A stretch of DNA of 64,000 bases from Arthrobacter ulcerisalmonis (GTDB lineage: Bacteria; Actinomycetota; Actinomycetes; Actinomycetales; Micrococcaceae): positions 1 through 64,000 of the forward strand of contig NZ_UXAU01000014.1 of the NCBI RefSeq assembly GCF_900609065.1. Direction: 5' to 3'. The notes beneath the pieces are model-generated. The model saw only the letters and a list, made by a program, of their open reading frames with translations. It made no database searches and had not been told where the DNA came from. The position numbers were made by a program, and so were the translations under genes. Each line of letters starts with the position of its first letter. Within the stretch, counting starts at the first letter, position 1. Of the stretch, positions 26,362 through 35,300 are shown in pieces.

Positions 26362-27138
26362 ATGATCCACGAACTGAACCACTTCGGAATCGTCGTTTCG
26401 GACCTTGAAAAGTCAGTGGACTTCTACACCACGCAGCTTGGCGCCCGGACGGTGTGGGCAACAAAAGTGGAGGCTGCGGGGATGGAGATCGCCTATCTCC
26501 AGCTTGCCCAGGGCCTGGTCGAGCTGCTGTCCCTCGCGGACGGCACGTTGCCCGTCGGCACCAATCACCTCGGCTTCTACAGCGATGACCTGGACGCCGA
26601 TTTCGCGCGGATCGTGGCCAGCGGCGCCGAGGCACTGGTGGCACCGCGGCTCGCAGGGTCCGGCGCAGGCCGGCAGGCAATCGTGCTGGATCCGGATGGA
26701 GTCTCCATCGAACTCCTGCAGCGCGACCTCCCGCTGCGTTCGGGCACGGTGCCGCACCCGCACATCCAGGCGATCGACCACTTTGCCCTGCAATCCTCGA
26801 ACCACGACCGCACGTTCAGCTTCTACACCGGTGAGCTGGGGATGTCTGTGGCCAGGCAGATCCCCATCCCGGCGCTGGACACCACGCTCACCTACCTGCA
26901 CCACGGCGCGGACGTGGTGGAGATCCTCCCCGAAGTCCACGGCGGGCCGCGCCTGCATCACATCGCCCTGGTAGTGGACGACGTCGATGCAGCACTCGCG
27001 CATCTGGCGTCGGCGGGTGGTACTCCGGACGGCCCGGGGAAGCCCGCCGCCGGCGGCGTCGGTTCCGTGGGGCAGGTGCGGGACCCGGACGGGATCGTCA
27101 TCGAGTTTGTTGATCGCCCCCGGATTCTGGCGAACTGA
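26362..27138 (+). CDS. VOC superfamily protein with two glyoxalase-like modules
   Basis: A 258-residue vicinal-oxygen-chelate protein. Module 1 (about 1-125) opens with LNHFGIVVSDLEKSVDFYT and module 2 (about 130-255) with IDHFALQSSNHDRTFSFYT. Each has the His near its first strand and Glu near its last strand expected for metal binding (H7, and IELL / IEFVD). The family covers glyoxalases, extradiol dioxygenases, epimerases and resistance proteins, so function is open. GAGGGAG precedes the ATG by about 8 nt. It follows the oxidoreductase pseudogene in the LacI operon, so it may belong to the same glycoside pathway, or to a lost aromatic pathway given the monooxygenase remnant beyond it. Confidence 0.8.
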   Translation: MIHELNHFGIVVSDLEKSVDFYTTQLGARTVWATKVEAAGMEIAYLQLAQGLVELLSLADGTLPVGTNHLGFYSDDLDADFARIVASGAEALVAPRLAGSGAGRQAIVLDPDGVSIELLQRDLPLRSGTVPHPHIQAIDHFALQSSNHDRTFSFYTGELGMSVARQIPIPALDTTLTYLHHGADVVEILPEVHGGPRLHHIALVVDDVDAALAHLASAGGTPDGPGKPAAGGVGSVGQVRDPDGIVIEFVDRPRILAN

Positions 27139-27140
27139 CC

Positions 27141-27169
27141 AAGGGTGGGCCAGACCGGCCCACGCCCTT
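27141..27169. terminator. Bidirectional hairpin terminator
   Basis: AAGGGTGGGCC (27141-27151) pairs with GGCCCACGCCCTT (27157-27169) with a small bulge and 5-nt loop. It sits between the convergent VOC gene and monooxygenase remnant; AAGG and CCTTT tails give a short T-tract. Confidence 0.65.
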
Positions 27170-27180
27170 TCCAGCTGCGG

Positions 27181-27393
27181 CTATGCCGTCACCAGATTGC
27201 TATCGCTGGCTGTGGTGGCCGCGGGGACACCAGGCTCGTCGCGGCCGTACAGCCAGTCGTTGTACTGGAAGTTGTTCTCGCCGCGGCTCTTGAACAGCAT
27301 GTTGCGCAGAACGCGCGCCACCCCCTCCACGTGCCACGATTCGCCCCAGATCCTGGCGGTGCGCTGCACCCTGGCAGTGCGGGCTGCACAGAC
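27181..27393 (-). pseudogene. 3' remnant of an FAD-dependent (salicylate hydroxylase-like) monooxygenase
   Basis: About 70 codons with normal high-GC codon use end at a TAG at 27181. The peptide contains RTARVQRTARIWGESWHV, then GVARVLRN, and FQYNDWLYG. I recognise this as the C-terminal pattern of FAD-dependent aromatic hydroxylases such as salicylate or 6-hydroxynicotinate monooxygenase (RPRTxRVQxxAR, WHxDGxARxxRN, DWLYG or DWLWG). The N-terminal 330 or so residues, including the FAD fold, are absent; upstream lie a hairpin and a different small gene. It is therefore a truncated relic, not a small functional gene. Identification rests on motif memory only. Confidence 0.6.
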
Positions 27394-27430
27394 GAAAGGC
27401 CCGGCCGGCATACTGCCAACCGGGCCTTTC
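27394..27430 (-). terminator. Hairpin terminator of the 27474-27695 gene
   Basis: GAAAGGCCCGG (27394-27404) and CCGGGCCTTTC (27420-27430) are perfect 11-bp arms with a 15-nt loop. It lies downstream of the small minus-strand gene and marks the breakpoint of the monooxygenase remnant. Confidence 0.7.
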
Positions 27431-27473
27431 CAGGTTTGGTGGGCGCTTCCGCGCCGTCCCCCCAGGTGTGTTC

Positions 27474-27695
27474 TCAGCCGACCTTGCCGGCCAGCGCTAC
27501 CAGAACGCCCGCCGTCGCAAAGTACTTGTTGCTGCCCAGATCGCGGATCGTTTTGATGCCGAGTCCGGCCAAGAGTTCGTCGTGCTTCTCTGTGAGGCCG
27601 GCGAGGGCTGACGGCGGAGCGGCAAGAACCTCGTCCAGGGTGGAGTTCTCGTACGCCTTATCCAGCGCCTTGCCCAGTTCAATGGAAACAGCCAT
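27474..27695 (-). CDS. Small hypothetical protein (helical, HhH-like)
   Basis: A 73-residue protein of unknown function. It begins MAVSIELGKALDKAYE and contains HDELLAGLGIKTIRDLGSNK, which resembles a helix-hairpin-helix turn, then a hydrophobic ATAGVLVALAGK end. Proteins with this short module occur in Actinobacteria alone or as tails of larger proteins; I cannot name a function. Two ATG codons lie close together; AAAGG is 8 nt from the second (27695) and only 2 nt from the first (27701), so I choose the second. A strong hairpin follows its stop. Confidence 0.65.
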   Translation of the reverse strand: MAVSIELGKALDKAYENSTLDEVLAAPPSALAGLTEKHDELLAGLGIKTIRDLGSNKYFATAGVLVALAGKVG

Positions 27696-27863
27696 CTTCA
27701 TAACCTTTCATCGATGCGGAACAACATGCGCACCCGCAGTGACCCGTCGATGGGCCGAGCGCGCAGACGGCGAAACACGAGCCTCGGCGTCCTGATCGCA
27801 ACGCTATCCCAGCGGGCTGGGAAGTGCATGGAAACGACGACGCCGCGCCACAAGTTTGTCGCG

Positions 27864-28169
27864 TCAGGAACCTTCAGTGATTTCGAAAGTCTGGATGGTG
27901 CGGCGTTCGAGCCGCGGAATGATCTGTGTGGCGCCAATCCGGGTGATGTGCTCATACTCGCGGTGGGCGGCGAAGCCAGCGGCGTCCCGGTACCGTTCCA
28001 GGATCACGATCTGCGCGGGGTCCTCTACGCCCTGGAAGAAGTCGTAGGAGACGCAGGCTTCTTCGCCGCGGGTGGCCACCGCCATTTTGGTCAGCAACCC
28101 CAGAACGGTCTGGAGTTCTTCCGGCTTCACCTGGTACTGGACAACTACCTGGAAGTACGTTTCCGACAT
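27864..28169 (-). CDS. Antibiotic biosynthesis monooxygenase (ABM) domain protein, quinol monooxygenase-like
   Basis: A 101-residue ferredoxin-like alpha/beta protein with the ABM pattern: VVVQYQVKPEELQTVLGLL, then GEEACVSYDFFQGVEDPAQIVILERYRD, then AAHREYEHI. Such proteins are small cofactor-free monooxygenases (YgiN, ActVA-Orf6 type) or dimeric stress proteins. The Glu in ERYRD and the His of the AAHREYEHI helix are typical. The ATG at 28169 with AAGGAA about 9 nt upstream is preferred over an upstream in-frame extension rich in Ala and Arg. It stands as its own unit between unrelated minus-strand genes. Confidence 0.8.
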   Translation of the reverse strand: MSETYFQVVVQYQVKPEELQTVLGLLTKMAVATRGEEACVSYDFFQGVEDPAQIVILERYRDAAGFAAHREYEHITRIGATQIIPRLERRTIQTFEITEGS

Positions 28170-28221
28170 GTCAGCGTTCCTTGCCTTGCGTGCTGCGGCC
28201 GCGCTGCTGCGAACGGCCAAC

Positions 28222-28788
28222 TCATCCTATTAGTCCCACCGGGTCCCGGCCGGGCCACGGAGCCCAACCTCCGCGAAGATGACGAAGCCGAAGCGCGGCC
28301 GCTGCGAGTCGATCCGGGTCCGCGTGCGGAGGCTCGACAGCGCCTGAGGTGTGACCTGCGCCGTCTGGGTCGACCAGCGCCAGCTCGTAGCGTCGTTCCT
28401 GACCCACCGGATAGCGCTCGCTGAACCCGCCACGTGTCACAGCGGCCACCAGGCGCTCCAATGCAGTCGTCAAATAGTCCACAGGTTCCTCGCAGCCATC
28501 ACAGCCGCACACGGGAAAAGCCGCTTCGTACAGCGCACCGGCGTGCACCATGACTCCGGGAAAGCCGGTGAACACGAAGGTGAGGGGCGCCGCCGTCGAA
28601 CTTTGGGGGCTGACCCGCACGGCCCGGATCACCTGCTGGGGAGTCATCGACAAGTCCGCCGCCACTTGAAGGTCATCCTCAATCTCGACGTCGAAGGTGG
28701 CGCGGAGGTGTCCGATCAACTGGTCGGCCACCACGTGCAAGGGAGCGTAACGCGCGGCGCCTGTGGCGTGGGCGTAGGGATCGTCCAT
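28222..28788 (-). CDS. Hypothetical protein with CGCDGC motif (DUF6226-like)
   Basis: A 188-residue soluble protein I cannot assign a function to. It contains FTGFPGVMVHAGALYEAAFP followed by CGCDGCEE, three cysteines that could bind a metal, and a C-terminal GGWAPWPGRD. The pattern fits an actinobacterial family of unknown function, probably DUF6226, from memory. Start ATG at 28788 has a near-perfect AGGAGGTG 7 nt upstream. It is divergent from the nitronate monooxygenase gene, with about 100 bp shared promoter space. Confidence 0.7.
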   Translation of the reverse strand: MDDPYAHATGAARYAPLHVVADQLIGHLRATFDVEIEDDLQVAADLSMTPQQVIRAVRVSPQSSTAAPLTFVFTGFPGVMVHAGALYEAAFPVCGCDGCEEPVDYLTTALERLVAAVTRGGFSERYPVGQERRYELALVDPDGAGHTSGAVEPPHADPDRLAAAALRLRHLRGGWAPWPGRDPVGLIG

Positions 28789-28888
28789 GCTCAACACCTC
28801 CTGGGATTGGCCCGAGTCTAGCTTTCCCAAACCAAGAAGCGCTTGGCAGACTGGTCCCACGCCATATGTTCCAACGAAGGGCACTGCC

Positions 28889-29953
28889 ATGACTGCACAC
28901 CGCACCAGCTCCGCCGCACTCCTGGACCTCCTGGGCATCAGCGCCCCGGTGGTGCTGGGGCCGTTCGGTGGGGTGTCTTCTGTGCAGCTTGCGGCAGCCG
29001 TGAGCGACGGCGGCGGACTGGGTTCGTTCGGTCTCTACGGCTATGCGCCGGAGGCCATCACCCGCACGGCAGCCGAGCTCCGCGCCGCCACCGGTCAGCC
29101 CTTCGCCCTCAACCTGTGGGTGCCCACGGGCACTGAGGTAAGCCACCTCCCCACCGCCGAGTACGAGGCCTACGCCCAACGCACCAAGCCCTTCTTCGAC
29201 GCTCTCGGCCTGCCCTTACCGGAAATGCCCAACCACTACCTCCCCGACTTCAACGAACAGGTGGACGCCACGCTGGCGGCAAGTCCCGCCGTCGTGAGTT
29301 TCGTGTTCGGCGTCCCCGGCCCGGAGGTGGTGGATGCTGCCCACCGGCGGGGTATCAAAGTCATCGGAACCGCAACCACCGTGGCGGAGGCGGTGGCGCT
29401 TGAGTCCGGCGGCGTGGACGCGGTGGTGGCCAGCGGGATGGAGTCCGGCGGGCACCGGGTGTCCTTCCTCGCCCCGGCAGAGGAATCGCTGGTGGGCACG
29501 TTCGCGCTGGTCCCGCAGGTGGCAGATGCCATCGGCATCCCGGTCATCGCTGCGGGTGGGATCGCGGACCGTCGCGGTGTCGCGGCCGCACTGGCCTTGG
29601 GCGCTGCCGGAGTCCAAGTGGGTACCGCCTTCCTGGCCACGCAGGAATCCGCCGCAGCGCCCGCCTACCGTGATGTCCTCCGCAGCCCGGCCGCCGCGCA
29701 GACCGTCCTCACTCGGGCCATGAGCGGCCGGTTGGCGCGCGGCATCCCCAACCGGGTGACGGCCGAGCTCGCCGACCCGAGCCTCAACGCCCCGTTCCCC
29801 ATCCAAAACTGGCTCACCGGACACTTCCGGGCCAGGGCGACGGCCGCGGGGCGGACTGACCTCATGTCCCTGTGGGCCGGGCAAAGCGCCCCCTTGCTCC
29901 GCCACGACACGGCCCACGACGTACTGACGGAGCTCATCGCAGGGCTGAGCTGA
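28889..29953 (+). CDS. Nitronate monooxygenase family flavoprotein
   Basis: An FMN-dependent TIM-barrel enzyme of 354 residues (NMO/2-nitropropane dioxygenase family) oxidising alkyl nitronates or related compounds. Family signs are VVLGPFGGVSS at the start, VVSFVFGVP, the catalytic histidine in MESGGHRVSF, IPVIAAGGIAD and AGVQVGTAFLAT for FMN phosphate binding. The ATG at 28889 has AAGG 9 nt upstream; in-frame sequence 5' of it runs into the divergent promoter. Possibly a detoxification gene for propionate-3-nitronate; the neighbours do not help. Confidence 0.87.
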   Translation: MTAHRTSSAALLDLLGISAPVVLGPFGGVSSVQLAAAVSDGGGLGSFGLYGYAPEAITRTAAELRAATGQPFALNLWVPTGTEVSHLPTAEYEAYAQRTKPFFDALGLPLPEMPNHYLPDFNEQVDATLAASPAVVSFVFGVPGPEVVDAAHRRGIKVIGTATTVAEAVALESGGVDAVVASGMESGGHRVSFLAPAEESLVGTFALVPQVADAIGIPVIAAGGIADRRGVAAALALGAAGVQVGTAFLATQESAAAPAYRDVLRSPAAAQTVLTRAMSGRLARGIPNRVTAELADPSLNAPFPIQNWLTGHFRARATAAGRTDLMSLWAGQSAPLLRHDTAHDVLTELIAGLS

Positions 29954-30048
29954 CCGCAACGTTACGCACATACGCCCATCCGGCGCTTTCCGGGTAACGA
30001 ATCGTCTGTAGAATTTGGACGGCCAACGCCAGCAGGAAAGGAGACACA

Positions 30049-30678
30049 GTGCCAGCACCTGGTTCGCGCGTCCCCTTCCACCTGCTCCGCACCGGCGTGC
30101 TGTCCACCGGTGTCCTGACGCTTGCCGCCGGCGCTCACCTAGCCGGCGGTGGTGCGCTTCCTGCGCCGGGCATCATGCTCGCCATTTTGGCACTCACGCT
30201 CCTGACCAGCGCGGCCGCCACCCGTCTCCGGCTCGGACTGCCTGCCATGGTGGCCTTGCTCGGCTCCGGGCAAGTCGTCCTGCACACGGTCTTCCACAAC
30301 CTCAGCGCCCCCATGGGCCCACCGAGCACCGTGGCCAGCGGCCACGATCACCAACATGCAGCAGCGCTCCAGGCCTACTCGGACTCCATGCCACTAGGGG
30401 ACCAACTTCACGCCGGCGAAACGAGCCCGCTGATGCTGGTTGCCCACATCCTTGCCACTGCGGCCTGCGCGCTACTCCTCGCCAAGGGTGAGGACGCGCT
30501 GTGGACCTTGGCAGCCTGGCTCCGCCCGCTCGCTGCCCTTCCCCGCCCGGTGGTGCTCGACGCCGTCCCCACCGTTCGGGCCTTCAGCCTCCCTGCTGGG
30601 CTGCCACGGCAGCCGTGGCGAAATCTCAGGCAACACAGCCGACGCGGCCCGCCTTCCGCCGTCGTTCTTCCGGCCTGA
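30049..30678 (+). CDS. Hypothetical membrane protein upstream of ycnI
   Basis: A 209-residue protein with about four hydrophobic segments (about residues 15-30, 40-58, 63-85 and 125-145). A His-rich loop (GHDHQHAA) lies between the third and fourth. No catalytic motif is visible. The GTG start has AGGAG 7 nt upstream. A TAGAAT at 30009-30014 is a probable -10 box. It precedes a YcnI-type copper-binding protein by 83 bp, and the His-rich loop fits a metal-related role, which is inference. Confidence 0.7.
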   Translation: MPAPGSRVPFHLLRTGVLSTGVLTLAAGAHLAGGGALPAPGIMLAILALTLLTSAAATRLRLGLPAMVALLGSGQVVLHTVFHNLSAPMGPPSTVASGHDHQHAAALQAYSDSMPLGDQLHAGETSPLMLVAHILATAACALLLAKGEDALWTLAAWLRPLAALPRPVVLDAVPTVRAFSLPAGLPRQPWRNLRQHSRRGPPSAVVLPA

Positions 30679-30761
30679 CCGGCCACCGGAAATTCCTCTC
30701 CGGGGCCGGAGATCTTTCCACCTCCCTGCGCCCTATCCTGCGCACCCCGAAAGGCAGTCCC

Positions 30762-31499
30762 ATGACCCGCACCCTCATTCGTCGTACCCTCGCCGCCACC
30801 GCAGCAACCGCAGCAACCGCAGCCCTCCTCCTGGCAGCCGCCGGTGGAGCTTCGGCCCACGTTGGCGTCACCCCGGACAAGACCTCCGCAAACTCCTACG
30901 CACTCCTCACCTTTGGCGTCCCGCACGGCTGCGAAGAGTCCCCCACCACCAAGGTGGCCATCACCCTGCCGCAAGAACTCAATGACGCCCAGCCCACCGT
31001 CAACCCGAACTGGACGGTGGAGAAGGTCACGGAGCAGTTGGCCGAGCCGAAGAAGCTTGCCGACGGTTCATCCATCACCAAACGGACCAGCCAGATTGTC
31101 TACACGGCCAAAACGCCCCTGGACCACGAACTGCGCGACGCACTGGTCCTGTCACTGAAGCTGCCTGATCTGGTGGGGACCACGCTCAACTTCCCCACGC
31201 TGCAGACCTGCGAGACCGGCCAGACAGACTGGTCCGAGATCCCCGCCGCGGGCCAGGATCCGCACTCGCTGAAGGCCCCTGCGCCGTCCATCACCATCAC
31301 CGCAGCGGCGAGCGAAGACGGCCACGGCGCCGCGGCCACCACCGCCGACACCGAACACGCCGCCTCGGTCAGCGATTCAGGTGCCGACGGACGCAGCTGG
31401 GCGGGCCTGGTAGCTGGCGTCGCCGGCCTGGTCCTGGGTGGCTTCGCGTTCGTCCGCAGCGGCGCCAGGCGTAAGGCAGCGGGCAGCGCCGCCAAGTAG
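30762..31499 (+). CDS. YcnI family copper-binding membrane-anchored protein (DUF1775)
   Basis: A 245-residue exported protein. The signal peptide (about 1-32) is cleaved before HVGVTP, making H33 the mature N-terminus, and NPNWTV supplies the tryptophan; in characterised YcnI proteins this His and Trp contribute to Cu(II) binding. The DUF1775 domain spans about 33-165. A low-complexity linker leads to a C-terminal transmembrane helix (AGLVAGVAGLVLGGFAF) and a basic tail. It likely handles copper at the outer membrane face together with the upstream membrane protein. AAAGG precedes the ATG at 30762. Confidence 0.85.
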   Translation: MTRTLIRRTLAATAATAATAALLLAAAGGASAHVGVTPDKTSANSYALLTFGVPHGCEESPTTKVAITLPQELNDAQPTVNPNWTVEKVTEQLAEPKKLADGSSITKRTSQIVYTAKTPLDHELRDALVLSLKLPDLVGTTLNFPTLQTCETGQTDWSEIPAAGQDPHSLKAPAPSITITAAASEDGHGAAATTADTEHAASVSDSGADGRSWAGLVAGVAGLVLGGFAFVRSGARRKAAGSAAK

Positions 31500-31509
31500 G
31501 TACGCCGGG

Positions 31510-31541
31510 TTGATGCCCGGACATTACGATCCGGGCATCAA
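31510..31541 (+). terminator. Hairpin terminator after ycnI
   Basis: TTGATGCCCGGA (31510-31521) and TCCGGGCATCAA (31530-31541) form a perfect 12-bp stem with an 8-nt loop, 10 bp past the stop. No T-run follows on either strand. Confidence 0.65.
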
Positions 31542-31601
31542 TCCGCTTCACCGTCAGGGCGGATTGTTGACGTGGGCAAACACTGCGACGAAGGTTGAGC
31601 C

Positions 31602-32255
31602 ATGAGGTCTCAGCAAAAATTCAAGGGTCTATTTCTCACCACGGCATTGGGAGCGGCAGCACTGTTGCTGACTGCCTGCGGTCCCAGCGCACCGCAGACG
31701 CAGCCCACGACGACGGCGCCCGGGTCGGGTTCCGCAACGTCGGCAGCGCCCAGCGCATCGGCGTCGGCCAGTCCTTCTGCCCCCGCCAGCACAGCACCGG
31801 CCAGCTCGGCGCCCGCCACGTCAGATCCCGCGTCACCCGCCCTCTGCAAGTCCCCCGGCCTCGTCGCCGAGACGGACGCCTCTGGTGGTGGTGCGGCGGG
31901 CAGCGTCTTTATGAAACTCAACCTCACCAACACCGGCACCGCACCGTGCCTCCTCAAAGGCTTCGCCGGAGTGTCCCTCACCGCTGACGCTGCCGGCGAA
32001 CCCATCGGAGCAGCAGCCACTCGGGATGACTCCAAGCCCGAGGTAGACATCTTGCTGGCACCCGGACAGACCGGCACTGCAGTCCTGCGCTATGTCCAGG
32101 CTGGCAACTTCCCCGACTGCACCCCGGTCCAGGCCGCCGGCTTCCGCGTCTACCCGCCCGAAGACACCGCCTCCCTCTTCCTGCCAGAACCCACTACTGC
32201 GTGCAGCAACACGGGCATCACCCTGCTGACCATCGGCGCATTCCAGCCCGCATAA
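31602..32255 (+). CDS. DUF4232 domain lipoprotein
   Basis: A 217-residue exported lipoprotein. The signal peptide ends in LLTAC (cysteine at residue 26). A Ser/Pro/Ala/Thr-rich linker follows to about residue 80, then a DUF4232-type beta-rich domain with MKLNLTNTGTAPCLLKGFAGVS and the late cysteines in FPDCTPV and TTACSNTG, which probably form disulphides. Common in Actinobacteria; molecular role unknown. The ATG has GAAGG about 9 nt upstream. Confidence 0.8.
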   Translation: MRSQQKFKGLFLTTALGAAALLLTACGPSAPQTQPTTTAPGSGSATSAAPSASASASPSAPASTAPASSAPATSDPASPALCKSPGLVAETDASGGGAAGSVFMKLNLTNTGTAPCLLKGFAGVSLTADAAGEPIGAAATRDDSKPEVDILLAPGQTGTAVLRYVQAGNFPDCTPVQAAGFRVYPPEDTASLFLPEPTTACSNTGITLLTIGAFQPA

Positions 32256-32309
32256 CCGAGGTTACTCAGTTCACTTAGCACCGGCCCGTGTTCTGTCGGT
32301 GGGGTGCGG

Positions 32310-32315
32310 CATGAT
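32310..32315 (+). promoter_or_regulatory. -10 box of lhr, leaderless geometry
   Basis: CATGAT lies exactly 6 nt before the ATG at 32322, with no Shine-Dalgarno. Transcription would start at or next to the start codon. Confidence 0.45.
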
Positions 32316-32321
32316 GGTGGC

Positions 32322-35300
32322 ATGACGAAGGAAAAGGCCGCCACGGGCCGGAAGTCCGCGGCGGAGCAGCCCATGAGCCAGTTCAGTCGCCCTACCCGCG
32401 ACTGGTTCTTGGGTGCCTTCAGCAAACCCACGCCAGCACAGGCAGGGGCGTGGAAGGCCATTTCCTCCGGTTCGCATGCCCTCGTGGTGGCGCCCACGGG
32501 GTCAGGCAAAACCCTTGCGGCGTTCCTCTGGGCCCTGGATCGGCTACTCACGGTTGGCAGTTCGGACCCCAGCGCAGATCCCAAGACCGATCCTCCTGCC
32601 GAGCCCCTGCCCGGCCTGCCGGCGGATGCGGCCTCGGGCACTTCCGGCAGCAGCAAGGGCCGCCGGCCTCGTGCGCCCAAACGTAAGACCAAGGTCCTCT
32701 ACATCTCACCGCTGAAGGCGCTTGGCGTGGACGTGGAGCGCAACCTCCGCTCACCGCTCATCGGCATCACCCAGACCGCGAAACGATTGGGCCTGCCGTC
32801 CCCGCTGATCACCGTTGGTGTCCGGTCAGGCGATACCACCACAGCGGATCGCCGGTCCCTGTTGAGCACGCCGCCGGACATCCTCATCACCACGCCGGAA
32901 TCGCTGTTCCTGATGCTGACTTCCAAGGCCCGTGAGACGTTGACCGAGGTGGACACCATCATCATCGATGAGGTCCACGCGGTCGCGGGGACCAAACGCG
33001 GAGCCCACTTGGCGGTGTCGCTGGAACGGCTTGATGGCCTCCTGCCCAAGCCTGCGCAACGGATTGGCCTGTCCGCCACCGTGGAACCGCGCGAACTCGT
33101 GGCACAGTTCCTGGCCGGCACGGCGCCGGTGGAGATCGTGGCGCCGCCAGCATCGAAAACCTGGGACCTCACCGTCTCCGTGCCGGTGGAGGACATGTCC
33201 GATCTGCAGGGCGCAGCCAGCGCCTCCGACTCGGGGCCGGCGTCAGGACTGCAACCCCAGGCCTCCATCTGGCCACACGTCGAGGAAAAGATCGTGGACC
33301 TGGTGCTGGCCAACCAATCCACCATCGTGTTCGCCAACTCGCGTCGCCTCTCGGAGCGGCTGACTGCCCGGTTGAACGAAATCTACGCCGAACGGCAACT
33401 CGTGGCGGTGGGCGGCGGCGAGGATGCCGTGGCTGACCGGTCGACGTCGGGCGCTCCCGTCTCGACTGCCACCCCGGCGCACATGATGGCCCAAGCAGGG
33501 ACCTCCGCAGGTGCGGACCCCGTGCTTGCGCGGGCGCACCACGGCTCGGTGTCGAAGGATCAGCGGGCCCTGATCGAGGATGACCTCAAGTCCGGGCGGC
33601 TGCGCTGCGTCGTCGCCACCTCCTCGCTTGAACTGGGCATCGACATGGGGGCGGTGGACTTGGTGGTGCAGGTGGAATCGCCGCCATCGGTGGCCAGTGG
33701 GCTGCAGCGAGTGGGCCGTGCCGGGCACCAGGTGGGCGAAATTTCCCAGGGTATCCTCTTCCCCAAGCACCGCGCCGACCTCGTGCACACTGCCATCACG
33801 GTGGAGCGGATGCTGGCCGGCAAAATTGAGCGCCTCAGCATTCCCGCGAATCCGCTGGACATCCTGGCCCAGCAGACAGTAGCCGCTACGGCACTGGGCA
33901 GCATCGATGTGGAGGACTGGTTCGCCACCGTGCGCCGTTCCGCGCCCTTCGCGTCCCTCCCCCGCTCGGCCTTCGAAGCCACCCTGGACCTGTTAGCGGG
34001 GCGGTACCCGTCGGACGAGTTCGCCGAGTTGCGGCCCCGGATCATCTGGGATCGGAACGCCGGCACCATCGAAGGCAGGCCCGGAGCCCAGCGCCTGGCC
34101 GTCACTTCTGGTGGCACCATCCCCGATCGGGGGCTCTTCGGCGTCTACATCATCGGCAGCGAGACGGAGGGTTCCCCGTCCCCCGCCGGCGAGGGGAAGG
34201 CTGCGCCCGCAGCCAAGGGGGGCCGGCGCGTTGGCGAACTCGACGAGGAAATGGTCTACGAATCCCGGGTGGGCGACGTCTTCGCCCTCGGTGCCACCAG
34301 CTGGAAGATCGAGGACATCACCCATGACCGGGTCCTGGTCTCCCCCGCCTTCGGCCAACCCGGCAAACTGCCGTTCTGGAAGGGCGATTCATTAGGCCGG
34401 CCCGTGGACCTGGGCCGCGCCCTGGGTGCCTTCGTCCGGGAACTGGCAGCGTCCGACGTCGGCCCTGCCACCGAACGCTGCAAGGCCAGCGGCCTGGACG
34501 ACTTCGCCGCCAACAACCTGGTGCAGTATCTGCACGAGCAGAAGCTGGCCACCGAGGTGGTACCCAGCGACACCACCTTGGTGGTGGAACGGTTCCACGA
34601 CGAACTAGGCGACTGGCGGGTCATCCTCCACAGCCCGTTCGGCATGCCGGTGCACGCGCCGTGGGCCCTCGCCGTGGGGCAACGGCTGCACCAGCGGTAC
34701 GGCCTCGACGGTTCCGCGATGGCAGCAGACGACGGCATTGTGCTGCGCGTGCCGGTGATGGACGACGAACCACCCGGGGCGGAACTGTTCCTCTTCGACC
34801 CGGAAGAGCTCGAACAGATCGTCACCGCAGAGGTGGGCGGCAGCGCCCTCTTCGCCTCCCGCTTCCGCGAGTGTGCTGCCCGCGCGCTCCTGCTCCCACG
34901 TCAGACTCCCGGCAAACGCCAACCCCTGTGGCAACAGCGGCAGAGGTCGGCGCAGCTGCTGGACGTGGCCAGAAAGTACCCCACCTTCCCCATCGTGCTG
35001 GAAACTGTGCGTGAGTGCCTGCAGGATGTCTACGACCTGCCCGCGCTAAAGGACATCGCTGCGTCGGTGGAACGGCGCGAGCTGCGAGTCGTGGAGACCA
35101 CCACGTCCCAGCCTTCACCCTTCGCCAAGTCGCTGCTATTCGGGTACGTGGCCCAGTTCCTGTACGAGGGCGATTCGCCACTGGCCGAACGCCGGGCCGC
35201 CGCCCTGGCCCTTGATTCCACCCTGCTTAACGAGCTGCTGGGCCGGGTTGAACTACGCGAACTCCTCGATCCCAAGGTCATCGACCTCACCGAGAACGAA

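Noticed and set aside
27698-27955. 85-codon minus-strand frame overlapping the ABM gene
   Set aside because: Overlaps the better-supported ABM domain protein in another frame and has poor codon use and no ribosome site.
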